NCBI GenBank assembly: GCA_937891085.1
Contig: CALAEY010000095.1
Location: 1 to 37,373 of the forward strand
Origin: an uncultured Prevotellaceae bacterium
GTDB lineage: Bacteria; Bacteroidota; Bacteroidia; Bacteroidales; Bacteroidaceae
DNA: 37,373 nucleotides
Direction of reading: 5' to 3'
The translations under genes and the position numbers were made by a program. Positions 25,702 to 33,169 of the stretch are shown one piece after another. The notes under the pieces are model-generated. The model saw only the letters and a list, made by a program, of their open reading frames with translations. It did not search any database and was not told the origin of the DNA. Each line of letters starts with the position of its first letter. Within the stretch, counting starts at the first letter, position 1.

Positions 25702-27200
25702 TCGATTTTCTCCAAATGTAAGTGGTGTGTGATGGTGCATGGCAGTTCCTCGGCATAGTGCGTCACCATGATCATGGTCTTATCAGGCCGACGACAGAAT
25801 GCCTCAATGATGCGCTTCACACGACGACGGTTATAGGTATCCAATCCATGTAGGGGTTCATCAAGGATGAGCAGCTCTGGATCCTTGACAAAGGCACGGG
25901 CCAGCAGCACCAAGCGCTGCTCTCCGCTGGAGAGTCGCAGGAATGGGCGCTCCATGAGATGCCCCACCCCGAAGATATCCATCCACCAGCGGCAGATGGC
26001 AAACTGTTCTGGTTTGGGTTTCACATAGAGTCCGATGGTATCATGCAAGCCACTGGCTACAATCTCTACCGAAGGCAGGTTTTTCAGATAGGCGCGATGC
26101 ATCTCGGGACTCACATAACCGATGTGTTTCTTGATGTCCCAGATGCTTTCTCCTGTACCGCGTTTCCGTCCGAAAAGGGAAATGTCACAGGCATACGACT
26201 GTGGATTATCAGCGCATATCAAGCTGAGCAACGTACTCTTGCCCGATCCATTGGCACCGCTTAGCGCCCACTTCTCACCGCGCTTCACCGCCCAGTCGAG
26301 TGCCTTCAAGATGGTACGCTCCTCGTAGCGGATGCTTACCTTGTTGAGACGGACGATTTCGTCATCGATCATTGAACATTGAGCATTGCCCATTGAGGCT
26401 GCGCTATCACGAACAGGCAGGGCTTTTATCTTCTGCTGCAATTCCTTATAGACTATCTCTTCTTTCTCTCGATGCAGACGGTCGCGCTGCGCATAATGGC
26501 GCAGGTAGGCCTCACGCGTAATCTTTGGCATGGCCTTACCCCCTATCACGGGCAATACATGGGTAATGAACGCGGGTACTTGATCGAGCATGGAGAGTAC
26601 CAAGATGATTTGCAGTCCTTCCATGTGCGAAAGTTCCGTGAGCAGTTCATCGAGCTGTGTGCGGGTAGCGGCATCGAGACCGATGAACGGATTGTCCATG
26701 ATGACGATGCGTGGTTGTGTGAGCAGTATCTTGGTGAGCTGGAACTTGCGCATCTCACCGCTTGACAGGGTGATGATGGGCTTATCCAGCATGACATCTA
26801 TGTGGAAGAGGTCGAACAACTGGCGCTGTAGGGGTGATTCCTCATAATCTCCAAGCAGTTGGCGCACCACGGGCACCTCATCATGGTCGGTAGTGTTCCA
26901 ACGCATCTGGTAGTAATAGTTGGTGTCCGTACTGCCATAGGTATCACGGAAGGTGATGTACTTGATGTTCTTATACACCTCCGGAGCAGGAGAAGGACGG
27001 AAGTCGTACTTGATGCGTCCAGCTCCCAGCAGAGCGGCCTTACCTGTAAGCATATCCACCAACAGACTCTTGCCCGCTGCATTAGGTCCCATGATAGCCA
27101 GATGCTCACCGTCGAGCAAGTCCAGGCTATTGGGCACAGCAAGCCTTACCTCGGGGTTACGAGCCAGAGCCTCAGTCAGTTGTATGGTATGCTGATCCAT
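25698..27200 (-). CDS. tandem ABC ATPase (ModF-like), first domain degenerate
   Basis: This 500-residue soluble protein has two ABC nucleotide-binding domains and no membrane segments. Domain 1 has Walker A GPNAAGKS (38-45), LSSGE (145-149) and Walker B IVIMD (165-169). However, the catalytic Glu after the Asp is Asn170, and the switch His is missing (VLSMLDQ). Domain 2 has Walker A GANGSGKS (315-322), LSSGEQ (423-428), Walker B LLILDE (443-448) and the His in MVTHYAEE. The pattern resembles ModF-type proteins, whose role is unclear; it need not be an importer, as no permease is nearby. The gene overlaps the pullulanase by 29 nt and the next gene by 4 nt. The inter-domain linker contains four 7-bp repeats (26371-26398). 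Confidence 0.82.
   Translation of the reverse strand: MDQHTIQLTEALARNPEVRLAVPNSLDLLDGEHLAIMGPNAAGKSLLVDMLTGKAALLGAGRIKYDFRPSPAPEVYKNIKYITFRDTYGSTDTNYYYQMRWNTTDHDEVPVVRQLLGDYEESPLQRQLFDLFHIDVMLDKPIITLSSGEMRKFQLTKILLTQPRIVIMDNPFIGLDAATRTQLDELLTELSHMEGLQIILVLSMLDQVPAFITHVLPVIGGKAMPKITREAYLRHYAQRDRLHREKEEIVYKELQQKIKALPVRDSAASMGNAQCSMIDDEIVRLNKVSIRYEERTILKALDWAVKRGEKWALSGANGSGKSTLLSLICADNPQSYACDISLFGRKRGTGESIWDIKKHIGYVSPEMHRAYLKNLPSVEIVASGLHDTIGLYVKPKPEQFAICRWWMDIFGVGHLMERPFLRLSSGEQRLVLLARAFVKDPELLILDEPLHGLDTYNRRRVKRIIEAFCRRPDKTMIMVTHYAEELPCTITHHLHLEKIE
26371..26398. repeat. four degenerate 7-bp repeats inside the ABC gene linker
   Basis: ATTGAAC, ATTGAGC, ATTGCCC and ATTGAGG follow one another in the coding linker between the two ABC domains (around residues 268-277). 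Gain or loss of one unit would shift the frame and remove domain 2. The units differ, so slippage may be rare. Confidence 0.75.
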
Positions 27201-29205
27201 TGTTGTTTTCGCTTAAATACATAATCAGAGCCGACATCGGCGGAACCATAGCAGCAGGACCATAGGTGATGCCCAGTCCTTGCTCATTGACCACCCCATC
27301 GCGGCACACTACCACATACCTGCCCCCAGGAACCTCTACGCGGGCAAAGTCCCTACGCGCATTGAGCACCACGATGATATCCTTCCACTCATCCCTGCTG
27401 TCTTGTAGCCTGTAGGCCACCACATTCTCCTGCTCCACAGGGAGGAAGCTCACACCCTGGCGCACCAGATCGGCACTGCCCATGTGGAACGCCTTGTGAT
27501 GACGGCGGAGGGCAATCAGGTTCTTATAGTAGTTGTACACATCATAGTGGGTAGCCAGTCGGTGCCAGTCTATGGTGTTGATGCTGTCGGGACTATTAAA
27601 GCTGTTGTGTACACCTTTCTTATCACGCATCACTTCCTCACCAGCAAAGATAAACGGAATGCCCTGCGAAGTGAGCACAGCCGTCTGTGCCAGTTTGTCG
27701 AGCTTAGCGGTTTCATCGGCTCTGATGCCAGGAATGCTGGTACGGAGTCTATCCACCAAGCACATATCGTCGTGGCAAGACACGTAGCTAATCATCTGCG
27801 TAGGTTCTGCCGCCCAAGGAGAGGTGCTGTAGTTCACGGCCGTATAGTCCACACCCGGATGTTGGATGGCACCCACTAAACCGAACTTAATGCTTTCTTC
27901 TTCGCCAGCCTTACCTGCTAAGAACGCTCCGATGGAATCGTTGTTCCAAGGACCTCGGAGGCCATCGCGCAGCTCATCGCTGAAAGCTGCGATGCCTGGC
28001 AGACGACTGATATTGGCTTTCATTGCCAAGGAATCGGCGGGCAACTGCGGCGTTCCTGCTGCCCAACCCTCACCGTAGATAAGCACCTTCGGGTCTATCT
28101 GGGTAGCGGCCTCACGGATGGCATTCATGGTCTCTATGTCGTGTATGCCCATCAGGTCGAAGCGGAAACCGTCAATGTGGTACTCGCGCATCCAGTAGCG
28201 CACGCTCTCTATCATGAAACGGCGCATCATGGGGCGGTCGCTGGCTGTCTCATTCCCACAGCCAGAGGCATCAGCGAACTTTCCATCCTCGGTCATGCGA
28301 TAGAAATAGCCGGGAACGGTGCGTTCGAAGTTGCTTCCTTCGGTATTAAAGGTATGGTTGAACACCACATCGAGCACCACGCGGATGCCCGCCTTATGCA
28401 GCGCCTGTACCATCTGCTTGAACTCTCGGATACGCACTTCGGGAGTATAGGGATTGGTGGCGTATGAGCCGTCTGGCACATTGTAGTTCAGAGGGTCGTA
28501 GCCCCAGTTGTACTGTCCGTCTTCCAACTTATGCTCATCTACGCTGGCATAGTCGTAGCTTGGCAGCAGATGCACATGGGTGACACCCATCTCCCTCAGG
28601 TGGTCTATGCCCGTTGGGATGCCCTCTGGCGAGCGCGTACCTTCCTCAGTGAGTGCCAAGTACTTACCCTTATGCTCTATGCCCGATGAAGCATGGGCAG
28701 AGAAGTCGCGATGATGCATTTCATAGATCACGGCCTCTGAGAGATCTGACAACTGCGGAGCACGGTCGCTGCTCCACCCTGCAGGGTCGGTATCACGCAG
28801 GTCGATGATGGCTCCACGCTGACCGTTCACACCCACGGCGTGCGCATTGATGCCCGGAGTCTCACCCAGCCAGTTCCCATTTTGCTTCACATTGAAGACA
28901 TAGAAGAGTCCCTTCAGGTCTTTCGGCACCTTCACTTTCCAAGTGCCCTGCTCCGCCTTCGCCAGAGTGTAGGTTTCCTCTGCTCGTCCGCCCTCACCTT
29001 CTGTATAGAGCATCACCCGCACATCCTCGGCGGCGGGAGCCCAGAGGGTGAAAACCGTCTCAGCAGGGGTATAGCTCATCTCCACCAGCTCATCGGTGCG
29101 CACAGGGTACTCCTCAAACGAGGCATAGCTCTGCACCTTCTCCTGCTTGCAAGCTGAGAGTGCTGTCAATGTCAGTCCCATGATTATTAAACCAAAATAT
29201 CTCAT
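27172..29205 (-). CDS. pulA: type I pullulanase lipoprotein (GH13)
   Basis: This 677-residue debranching enzyme cleaves alpha-1,6 links of pullulan, glycogen or starch. The N-terminus is a lipoprotein signal ending in LSAC (Cys19), so it is anchored in the envelope. A CBM48-like module (about 45-125, TVFTLWAPAAEDVRVMLY) precedes the GH13 barrel. The pullulanase motif YNWGYDP is present, together with DVVFNH, the nucleophile region GFRFDLMGIHD, the acid/base IYGEGW and the YVSCHDDM region. The length is at the short end for the type I family. The gene follows ruvC across a short octamer array and overlaps the ABC gene by 29 nt. No SusC/SusD genes are in the window. Confidence 0.93.
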   Translation of the reverse strand: MRYFGLIIMGLTLTALSACKQEKVQSYASFEEYPVRTDELVEMSYTPAETVFTLWAPAAEDVRVMLYTEGEGGRAEETYTLAKAEQGTWKVKVPKDLKGLFYVFNVKQNGNWLGETPGINAHAVGVNGQRGAIIDLRDTDPAGWSSDRAPQLSDLSEAVIYEMHHRDFSAHASSGIEHKGKYLALTEEGTRSPEGIPTGIDHLREMGVTHVHLLPSYDYASVDEHKLEDGQYNWGYDPLNYNVPDGSYATNPYTPEVRIREFKQMVQALHKAGIRVVLDVVFNHTFNTEGSNFERTVPGYFYRMTEDGKFADASGCGNETASDRPMMRRFMIESVRYWMREYHIDGFRFDLMGIHDIETMNAIREAATQIDPKVLIYGEGWAAGTPQLPADSLAMKANISRLPGIAAFSDELRDGLRGPWNNDSIGAFLAGKAGEEESIKFGLVGAIQHPGVDYTAVNYSTSPWAAEPTQMISYVSCHDDMCLVDRLRTSIPGIRADETAKLDKLAQTAVLTSQGIPFIFAGEEVMRDKKGVHNSFNSPDSINTIDWHRLATHYDVYNYYKNLIALRRHHKAFHMGSADLVRQGVSFLPVEQENVVAYRLQDSRDEWKDIIVVLNARRDFARVEVPGGRYVVVCRDGVVNEQGLGITYGPAAMVPPMSALIMYLSENNNGSAYHTTD

Positions 29206-29215
29206 AATAATAAAT

Positions 29216-29247
29216 CTCTCAATCTCTCAATTTCTCAATCTCTCAAC
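29216..29247. repeat. octamer array at the ruvC/pulA junction
   Basis: Four 8-bp units, on the reverse strand GTTGAGAG, ATTGAGAA, ATTGAGAG, ATTGAGAG, lie between ruvC and the pullulanase gene and include the ruvC stop. The same unit forms the two arrays bracketing the four-helix-bundle gene at 35374-35730. Confidence 0.9.
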
Positions 29248-29815
29248 CTCCCGACACTTTCTTCGGATTCTTCTGCACGAAGTCCTTCCAGTTCTTATAG
29301 CTTTTCTCCACCTTCGGACTACCCATCTGCAAGTAGTGGCAGTAGGCGGCTCCCAAGGCATCAGTGGCATCGAGAAACGTAGGCAGTTCCTCCTTACTGA
29401 AGTGCAAGAGTCGCTGCAGCATGCCTGCCACTTGCTCCTTAGAGGCCTCACCATTGCCAGTAATCGCCATCTTGATCTTCAACGGCGCATACTCCGTGAT
29501 GGGAATATCGCGGCTCAAAGCAACGGCCATAGCTACTCCTTGCGCACGCCCCAGCTTCAGCATACTCTGCACGTTCTTTCCGAAGAACGGTGCCTCAATG
29601 GCCAGTTCATCAGGCAGATAGCTCTCTATGATGCTGAGCACGCGCTCCTGTATGTGGCGCAGCTTCAGGTAGTGATTGTCGAACTTCCGCAGGTCGATGA
29701 TGCCCATAGCCACCAACTCAGGCTTGGTACCCACCACACGCAGCACGCCATAGCCCATGATGGTGGTGCCCGGATCTATGCCAAGGATTATTTTCTCTTT
29801 TACTGGTTGCAGCAT
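29243..29815 (-). CDS. ruvC: Holliday junction resolvase RuvC
   Basis: RuvC cuts Holliday junctions during recombination, working with RuvAB. The 190-residue protein has the RNase H-like fold motifs with acidic active-site residues: Asp14 (GIDPGTT), Glu74 (IEAPFFG), and Asp149/Asp152 (FLDATDAL). Length and motif spacing are normal, with a Lys-rich C-terminal tail. It is first in the leftward run and has a good promoter 20 nt upstream. Sharing a transcript with envelope and glycan genes appears incidental. Confidence 0.96.
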   Translation of the reverse strand: MLQPVKEKIILGIDPGTTIMGYGVLRVVGTKPELVAMGIIDLRKFDNHYLKLRHIQERVLSIIESYLPDELAIEAPFFGKNVQSMLKLGRAQGVAMAVALSRDIPITEYAPLKIKMAITGNGEASKEQVAGMLQRLLHFSKEELPTFLDATDALGAAYCHYLQMGSPKVEKSYKNWKDFVQKNPKKVSGG

Positions 29816-29834
29816 ACACTACGCAATTTGAGTG

Positions 29835-29866
29835 CGAAGATAATGCAAAACGGGCGTAATGCCAAA
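29835..29866 (-). promoter_or_regulatory. ruvC promoter
   Basis: Read leftward, TTTG (29863-29866), a 20-bp spacer and TATCTTCG (29835-29842, one mismatch to TAnnTTTG) lie just upstream of the ruvC ATG. It probably serves the whole ruvC-to-PAP2 run, as no other promoter is visible within it. Confidence 0.6.
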
Positions 29867-30326
29867 TATTTACTTGTTTTTTCAGACAACACATCTGTAT
29901 TAGCAGCCAACCTTAGAATAATTAACTAAGGAGTGCTAAAGGGGAGGCTCCCTGCAACTGTAGCCGGCATAGGAATGCAGGGAGTCTGTATATTTTAAAA
30001 GTTTGTGTCAATTCACCACATTCAATGATGGATTGCAAGCATAAAGGTAAATATACTCTACAGGACAGCCGGCATACAGTAAGATGCCAAGATTGGGATT
30101 GATTGCCATAATAGTAACTTCATTTTTAAAATTAGTAAATAAAAAAAATATTTCATTTGCAAAGTCTAACGTTGCAAATGAAATATTGAAGTTGTCTCTA
30201 CGGCACGTGCAAAATATAGGCGTCACATTTGACGGCAGCAAAGGTATGCTTTATTTTCAGAACTCAACCACGTTTTCCCATTTATTTTTCAGAGAAATGA
30301 AAGATTTAACATTTGGGGTGAAAAAC
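29867..30326. other. 460-bp gap with hairpins and no convincing gene
   Basis: I see no protein gene with support here. The gap holds a 9-bp dyad (29948-29956 with 29976-29984, 19-nt loop), a 6-bp dyad (29911-29916 with 29926-29931), the AT-rich terminator-like repeat listed separately, and a leftward 33-codon frame (30108-30007, starting MAINPNLG) of unknown meaning. A small RNA is possible but unproven. Confidence 0.5.
30141..30187 (-). terminator. AT-rich 16-bp hairpin and T-tract downstream of mntA
   Basis: Arms 30147-30162 and 30172-30187 are exact 16-bp reverse complements around a 9-nt loop. Read leftward the stem runs into eight T residues, so it would terminate the hepT-mntA transcript about 140 nt after its stop. 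The stem is A+T rich, and a protein-binding dyad is the alternative. Confidence 0.6.
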
Positions 30327-30629
30327 TTATGCTGAGTAGAACAATTGTCCTACCCTGTCTATGTGCCGGCCTATCGCTGTGTGCTTATGACGTTCATAGT
30401 CCAATAAATCTACGTGATACAGCAGTCCGATGTTCTCTATCTCTGTGCAAATGTCGAACAGCTGTCTGCGTGTGATGTCTGTACCCACAGCCGCCAAGTC
30501 TATATCAGACCCTTCATGGTAGTTTCCCTTAGCACGTGAGCCAAAAATCAGCACCTTACGGACATTCTCATGCCTCCCAAAAACAGCATGAAGCTCGCCT
30601 ATCACCTTGTCACTGAGTCCGAAACGCAT
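30327..30629 (-). CDS. mntA: MntA-type minimal nucleotidyltransferase antitoxin
   Basis: This 100-residue protein has the minimal nucleotidyltransferase signature GSX10DXD, read as Gly30-Ser31 through Asp42-x-Asp44, with a third acidic candidate in HVDLLDYE. In studied HEPN/MNT pairs the MNT protein neutralises its HEPN partner by adding AMP to a tyrosine near the active site. It starts 2 nt after the hepT-like stop, so the genes are co-transcribed and coupled. Its length and lack of other domains fit an antitoxin rather than a kanamycin-type nucleotidyltransferase. Confidence 0.88.
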   Translation of the reverse strand: MRFGLSDKVIGELHAVFGRHENVRKVLIFGSRAKGNYHEGSDIDLAAVGTDITRRQLFDICTEIENIGLLYHVDLLDYERHKHTAIGRHIDRVGQLFYSA

Positions 30630-30631
30630 AG

Positions 30632-31060
30632 TTACCCCTCCTTTTCTGCTAAACTCCCAAGTATGGAGTCTAATTGTTTCAACAATGCCGAAAAGTCCGT
30701 CCAGATGAATTCTGTCACCATTGCCGCATCCTCTTCATCGTAGGTATGAGTCATAAGGTTGCGGGCATTCATCATGCGCCTCCATCCGTCATGGTCGGAG
30801 ATAATGCCGTCCTCGAAAGCCATTTTGACAGTACCATTAGGACCCGTCATGAAATCATAGCCCTTATAGATCATCAAGTCTTGCAATACCTTCCAAGCCA
30901 ACTCCAGCGTATATTCAAAACGCTGCACCAGCCCTTCCTTCTCCAATTCAGACAAATCAGCAAGGCTCGTTTCCCCTTCTGTCACTTCCAGCAAACGACC
31001 ACAGGCGCGATGGTAGTTATCGTATCGCTGAATCCACCTTATGTCTCTGTTAGTTTCCAT
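30632..31060 (-). CDS. hepT: HepT-like HEPN toxin (HI0074 family)
   Basis: This 142-residue helical protein is of the nucleotidyltransferase substrate-binding (HI0074/HepT) family. The HEPN RNase motif RX4HXY is complete: Arg100, His105, Tyr107, in a segment reading ARNLMTHTYDEE. In studied systems HepT is an RNase toxin whose tyrosine is AMPylated by MntA. A frame extension to 31111 exists, but it would start upstream of the predicted -7 box (31081-31088), so I use the ATG at 31060. It is the first gene of the pair. Confidence 0.87.
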   Translation of the reverse strand: METNRDIRWIQRYDNYHRACGRLLEVTEGETSLADLSELEKEGLVQRFEYTLELAWKVLQDLMIYKGYDFMTGPNGTVKMAFEDGIISDHDGWRRMMNARNLMTHTYDEEDAAMVTEFIWTDFSALLKQLDSILGSLAEKEG

Positions 31061-31080
31061 ACTATCACTTTTTGTCGTGG

Positions 31081-31112
31081 CTAAGATAATACATTTTATT
31101 ATATTAGACAAA
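31081..31112 (-). promoter_or_regulatory. hepT-mntA promoter
   Basis: Read leftward, TTTG (31109-31112), a 20-bp spacer and TATCTTAG (31081-31088, one mismatch) end 20 nt before the hepT ATG. This short leader decides the hepT start. Confidence 0.6.
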
Positions 31113-31130
31113 CGATGATGGGAAAAAGAC

Positions 31131-31161
31131 TAAAAAAGGCAGGGAGCTGTGCCCCTGCCTT
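31131..31161 (-). terminator. terminator after the surface-protein pseudogene
   Basis: AAGGCAGGG and CCCTGCCTT arms (31136-31144 and 31153-31161) are followed on the leftward strand by six T residues. The same GGCAGGG/CCCTGCC stem recurs at 33091-33118. Confidence 0.8.
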
Positions 31162-31185
31162 CATCTGTTTAATCATAAGGATTCG

Positions 31186-31689
31186 TTATTCACCTTTCTT
31201 GATGGTGTAGGTGCCATCCGTATTTTTAAACAACTCCAAGCCATCTTCATAGGTCACATTTGTCAAATCTTCAATGGCAATATCACTTCTGCTCCATTTG
31301 AAAGTTAAGCTGCCAGTGCCTTTGAATTTAATAGCTTGAGTGGTTGAATAAAATGCTAAATTATCGAAACTATTCTTGTCCACAAGATTGAAGGTTACAT
31401 CTGCCCCATCCTGAGCGAAACAGCTACCTTCTGTAAGTTCTACTCCATTCAAGTCAACAGCATATGTATTTTCCGTTGCGAATCCTATAGATTTTCCTTT
31501 TCCTTCACCAGTTATCTTGGCATCACCTATTAGATAATGAGTTTTCTGAGAATCATTATAAATATCATTTTCTTCTGGTGTAATTGAAAGCGTATTCTAT
31601 CCTGTCTTTGTAAGTGTGATAGTAGCAGCATAATACTTGCCATTCACAACATCAAGGAAACCATCAAGATTTTTCACAGAAACGTAGCG
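31186..31689 (-). pseudogene. remnant of a secreted surface protein with in-frame TAG
   Basis: Reading leftward from a MRYVSVKN start at 31692 the frame continues through KYYAATITLTKTG, meets an amber codon at 31597-31599, then runs on through ITPEENDIYN to a stop at 31186. The last 88 residues also form a separate open frame. Sequence on both sides of the TAG reads as one coherent beta-rich, Thr/Asn-rich protein (VDLNGVELTEGS, GTGSLTFKW), the style of Bacteroidetes cell-surface domains. No signal peptide is present, so the N-terminus is missing too. This is most likely a decayed fimbrillin- or adhesin-like gene; the family is not certain. Confidence 0.65.
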
Positions 31690-31694
31690 CATTT

Positions 31695-31726
31695 ATTGCA
31701 AATGTGCCGTATAAGCATTATCTTTG
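31695..31726 (+). promoter_or_regulatory. promoter of the ATPase gene
   Basis: A perfect TATCTTTG -7 box (31719-31726) with ATTG (31695-31698, one mismatch) at 20 bp lies 46 nt before the ATPase ATG, overlapping the broken 5' end of the divergent pseudogene. Confidence 0.6.
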
Positions 31727-31772
31727 CAACAGAGATTAACTTAATGGGCATTAAATTAACAAGCGTTTCGAT

Positions 31773-33089
31773 ATGAGATTCTATGACAGAGAAAAAGAAT
31801 TGAGCATACTCCAGACAAATTGGGAGCAGACAACAGAAAGAGGAAGGATGACAGTACTGATTGGACGTAGACGTATTGGTAAGACCACATTATTAACAAC
31901 AAGTTCTAAAAAGGATGGTCAACCAATGCTTTATCTCTATGTATCGAAAGATAACGAACGTGTACTGACAGGGAAATTCCAAGAGGCCGCCGAACAGGCA
32001 CTTGGCATCCATATCTATGGACAGATGGAAACATTTGCCCAGTTCTTTGAACAACTACTACGCTACGGACAGCAAAACCACTTTACGTTGGTTTTTGACG
32101 AGTTCCAGAACTTTATGAAGGTCAACACAGCCATCCCCTGCCACATACAAGACCTATGGGACCGCTATCACAATGACTCGAAAGTCAACATGGTGGCCTG
32201 TGGAAGCATCTATAATATGATGCACAGAATATTCGACAATGAGGACGAGCCACTCTATGGCCGTCAAGATTGCCGAGTGAATATGCAGCCTTTCCACATC
32301 AGCATACTGAAACAAATACTACATGACCATCATCCCAAATATACGCCAGAAGACTTGCTTTGCCTTTATGCACTCACTGGTGGTGTGGCCAAGTATGTGG
32401 CTTGGCTTATGGATGCCAAAGCTACCACAAAGCCAAAGATGCTCAGATGGGTCACACAGGCAGGATCGCCATACCTCTCTGAAGGGACAGAACTCATCAT
32501 GTCTGAATTTGGCAAAGACTATACCAACTATCTGAGCATCCTGCAACTGATTGCATCTGGCCTTACCACACAGAGTGAGATAGACAGTATCATAGGCAAA
32601 AACACAGGAGCATATCTCGATAATCTGGAAAAGGATTATAGCTATATCCAACGCAAGCAACCGCTGTTCAGCAAGCCTGGAGGAAGAAATGCCCGATGGC
32701 AGCTGGATGATTGCTTCCTACGCTTCTGGTTTCGCTTCATCATGCGAAACCAGGCACTTGTCGAAATGGAGCGAAATGATCTCCTGCTTGAAATCGTAGA
32801 ACAAGGGTACGAGCAATACACTGGCCTCGTCCTAGAACAATACTTCCGCCAGAAATGGATGGAAGAAGAAAGGGTAACTCTGGTTGGCAACTATTGGGAT
32901 CGCAAGGGGCAAAATGAAATAGACATGATAGCCCTGAACGACATCGACAAGACTGCCGTTGTGGCAGAGATTAAGCGACAGCCACGGAAATTCAGCCCTG
33001 CAGAACTTGCCAAAAAAGTAGCTGCTCTGAACAAAGAATTGTCGAAATACAAAGTTACCCAGATAGGGCTGTCGATGGAGGATATGTAA
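31773..33089 (+). CDS. ATPase_2 family AAA ATPase with DUF234/PD-(D/E)XK-like C-terminus
   Basis: This 438-residue protein begins with the FYDREKEL motif typical of this prokaryotic ATPase family. Walker A is GRRRIGKT (31-38) and Walker B is TLVFDE (105-110). The middle holds a winged-helix-like part (LTTQSEIDSIIG). The C-terminus is DUF234-like, with a possible nuclease core: Asp384 in NEIDMIAL and Glu399-x-Lys401 in VAEIKRQ, matching D-(E)XK spacing. Such proteins are abundant in Bacteroidetes and archaea, but their roles are mostly unknown; they are often found near mobile or defence genes. It stands alone between two damaged surface-protein genes. Confidence 0.82.
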   Translation: MRFYDREKELSILQTNWEQTTERGRMTVLIGRRRIGKTTLLTTSSKKDGQPMLYLYVSKDNERVLTGKFQEAAEQALGIHIYGQMETFAQFFEQLLRYGQQNHFTLVFDEFQNFMKVNTAIPCHIQDLWDRYHNDSKVNMVACGSIYNMMHRIFDNEDEPLYGRQDCRVNMQPFHISILKQILHDHHPKYTPEDLLCLYALTGGVAKYVAWLMDAKATTKPKMLRWVTQAGSPYLSEGTELIMSEFGKDYTNYLSILQLIASGLTTQSEIDSIIGKNTGAYLDNLEKDYSYIQRKQPLFSKPGGRNARWQLDDCFLRFWFRFIMRNQALVEMERNDLLLEIVEQGYEQYTGLVLEQYFRQKWMEEERVTLVGNYWDRKGQNEIDMIALNDIDKTAVVAEIKRQPRKFSPAELAKKVAALNKELSKYKVTQIGLSMEDM

Positions 33090-33090
33090 A

Positions 33091-33118
33091 GAAGGCAGGG
33101 ACTTAATTCCCTGCCTTC
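33091..33118. terminator. hairpin between ATPase and fimbrillin-like gene
   Basis: An 11-bp perfect stem (33091-33101 with 33108-33118) and a 6-nt loop lie just after the ATPase stop. T-tracts are weak on both sides, so it may serve both convergent genes. Its core repeats the stem at 31136-31161. Confidence 0.65.
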
Positions 33119-33169
33119 TACGATAGTTCATGGCACTTGCCGCTTATTCACAATCAGACACCACGTACA

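Noticed and set aside
29147..29929. A 260-codon rightward open frame over ruvC
   Set aside because: It is antisense to ruvC, and its N-terminal part is a translation of the octamer array.
30084..30335. An 83-codon rightward frame in the sparse gap
   Set aside because: It is AT-rich, spans the 16-bp inverted repeat, and shows no motif or ribosome-binding site.
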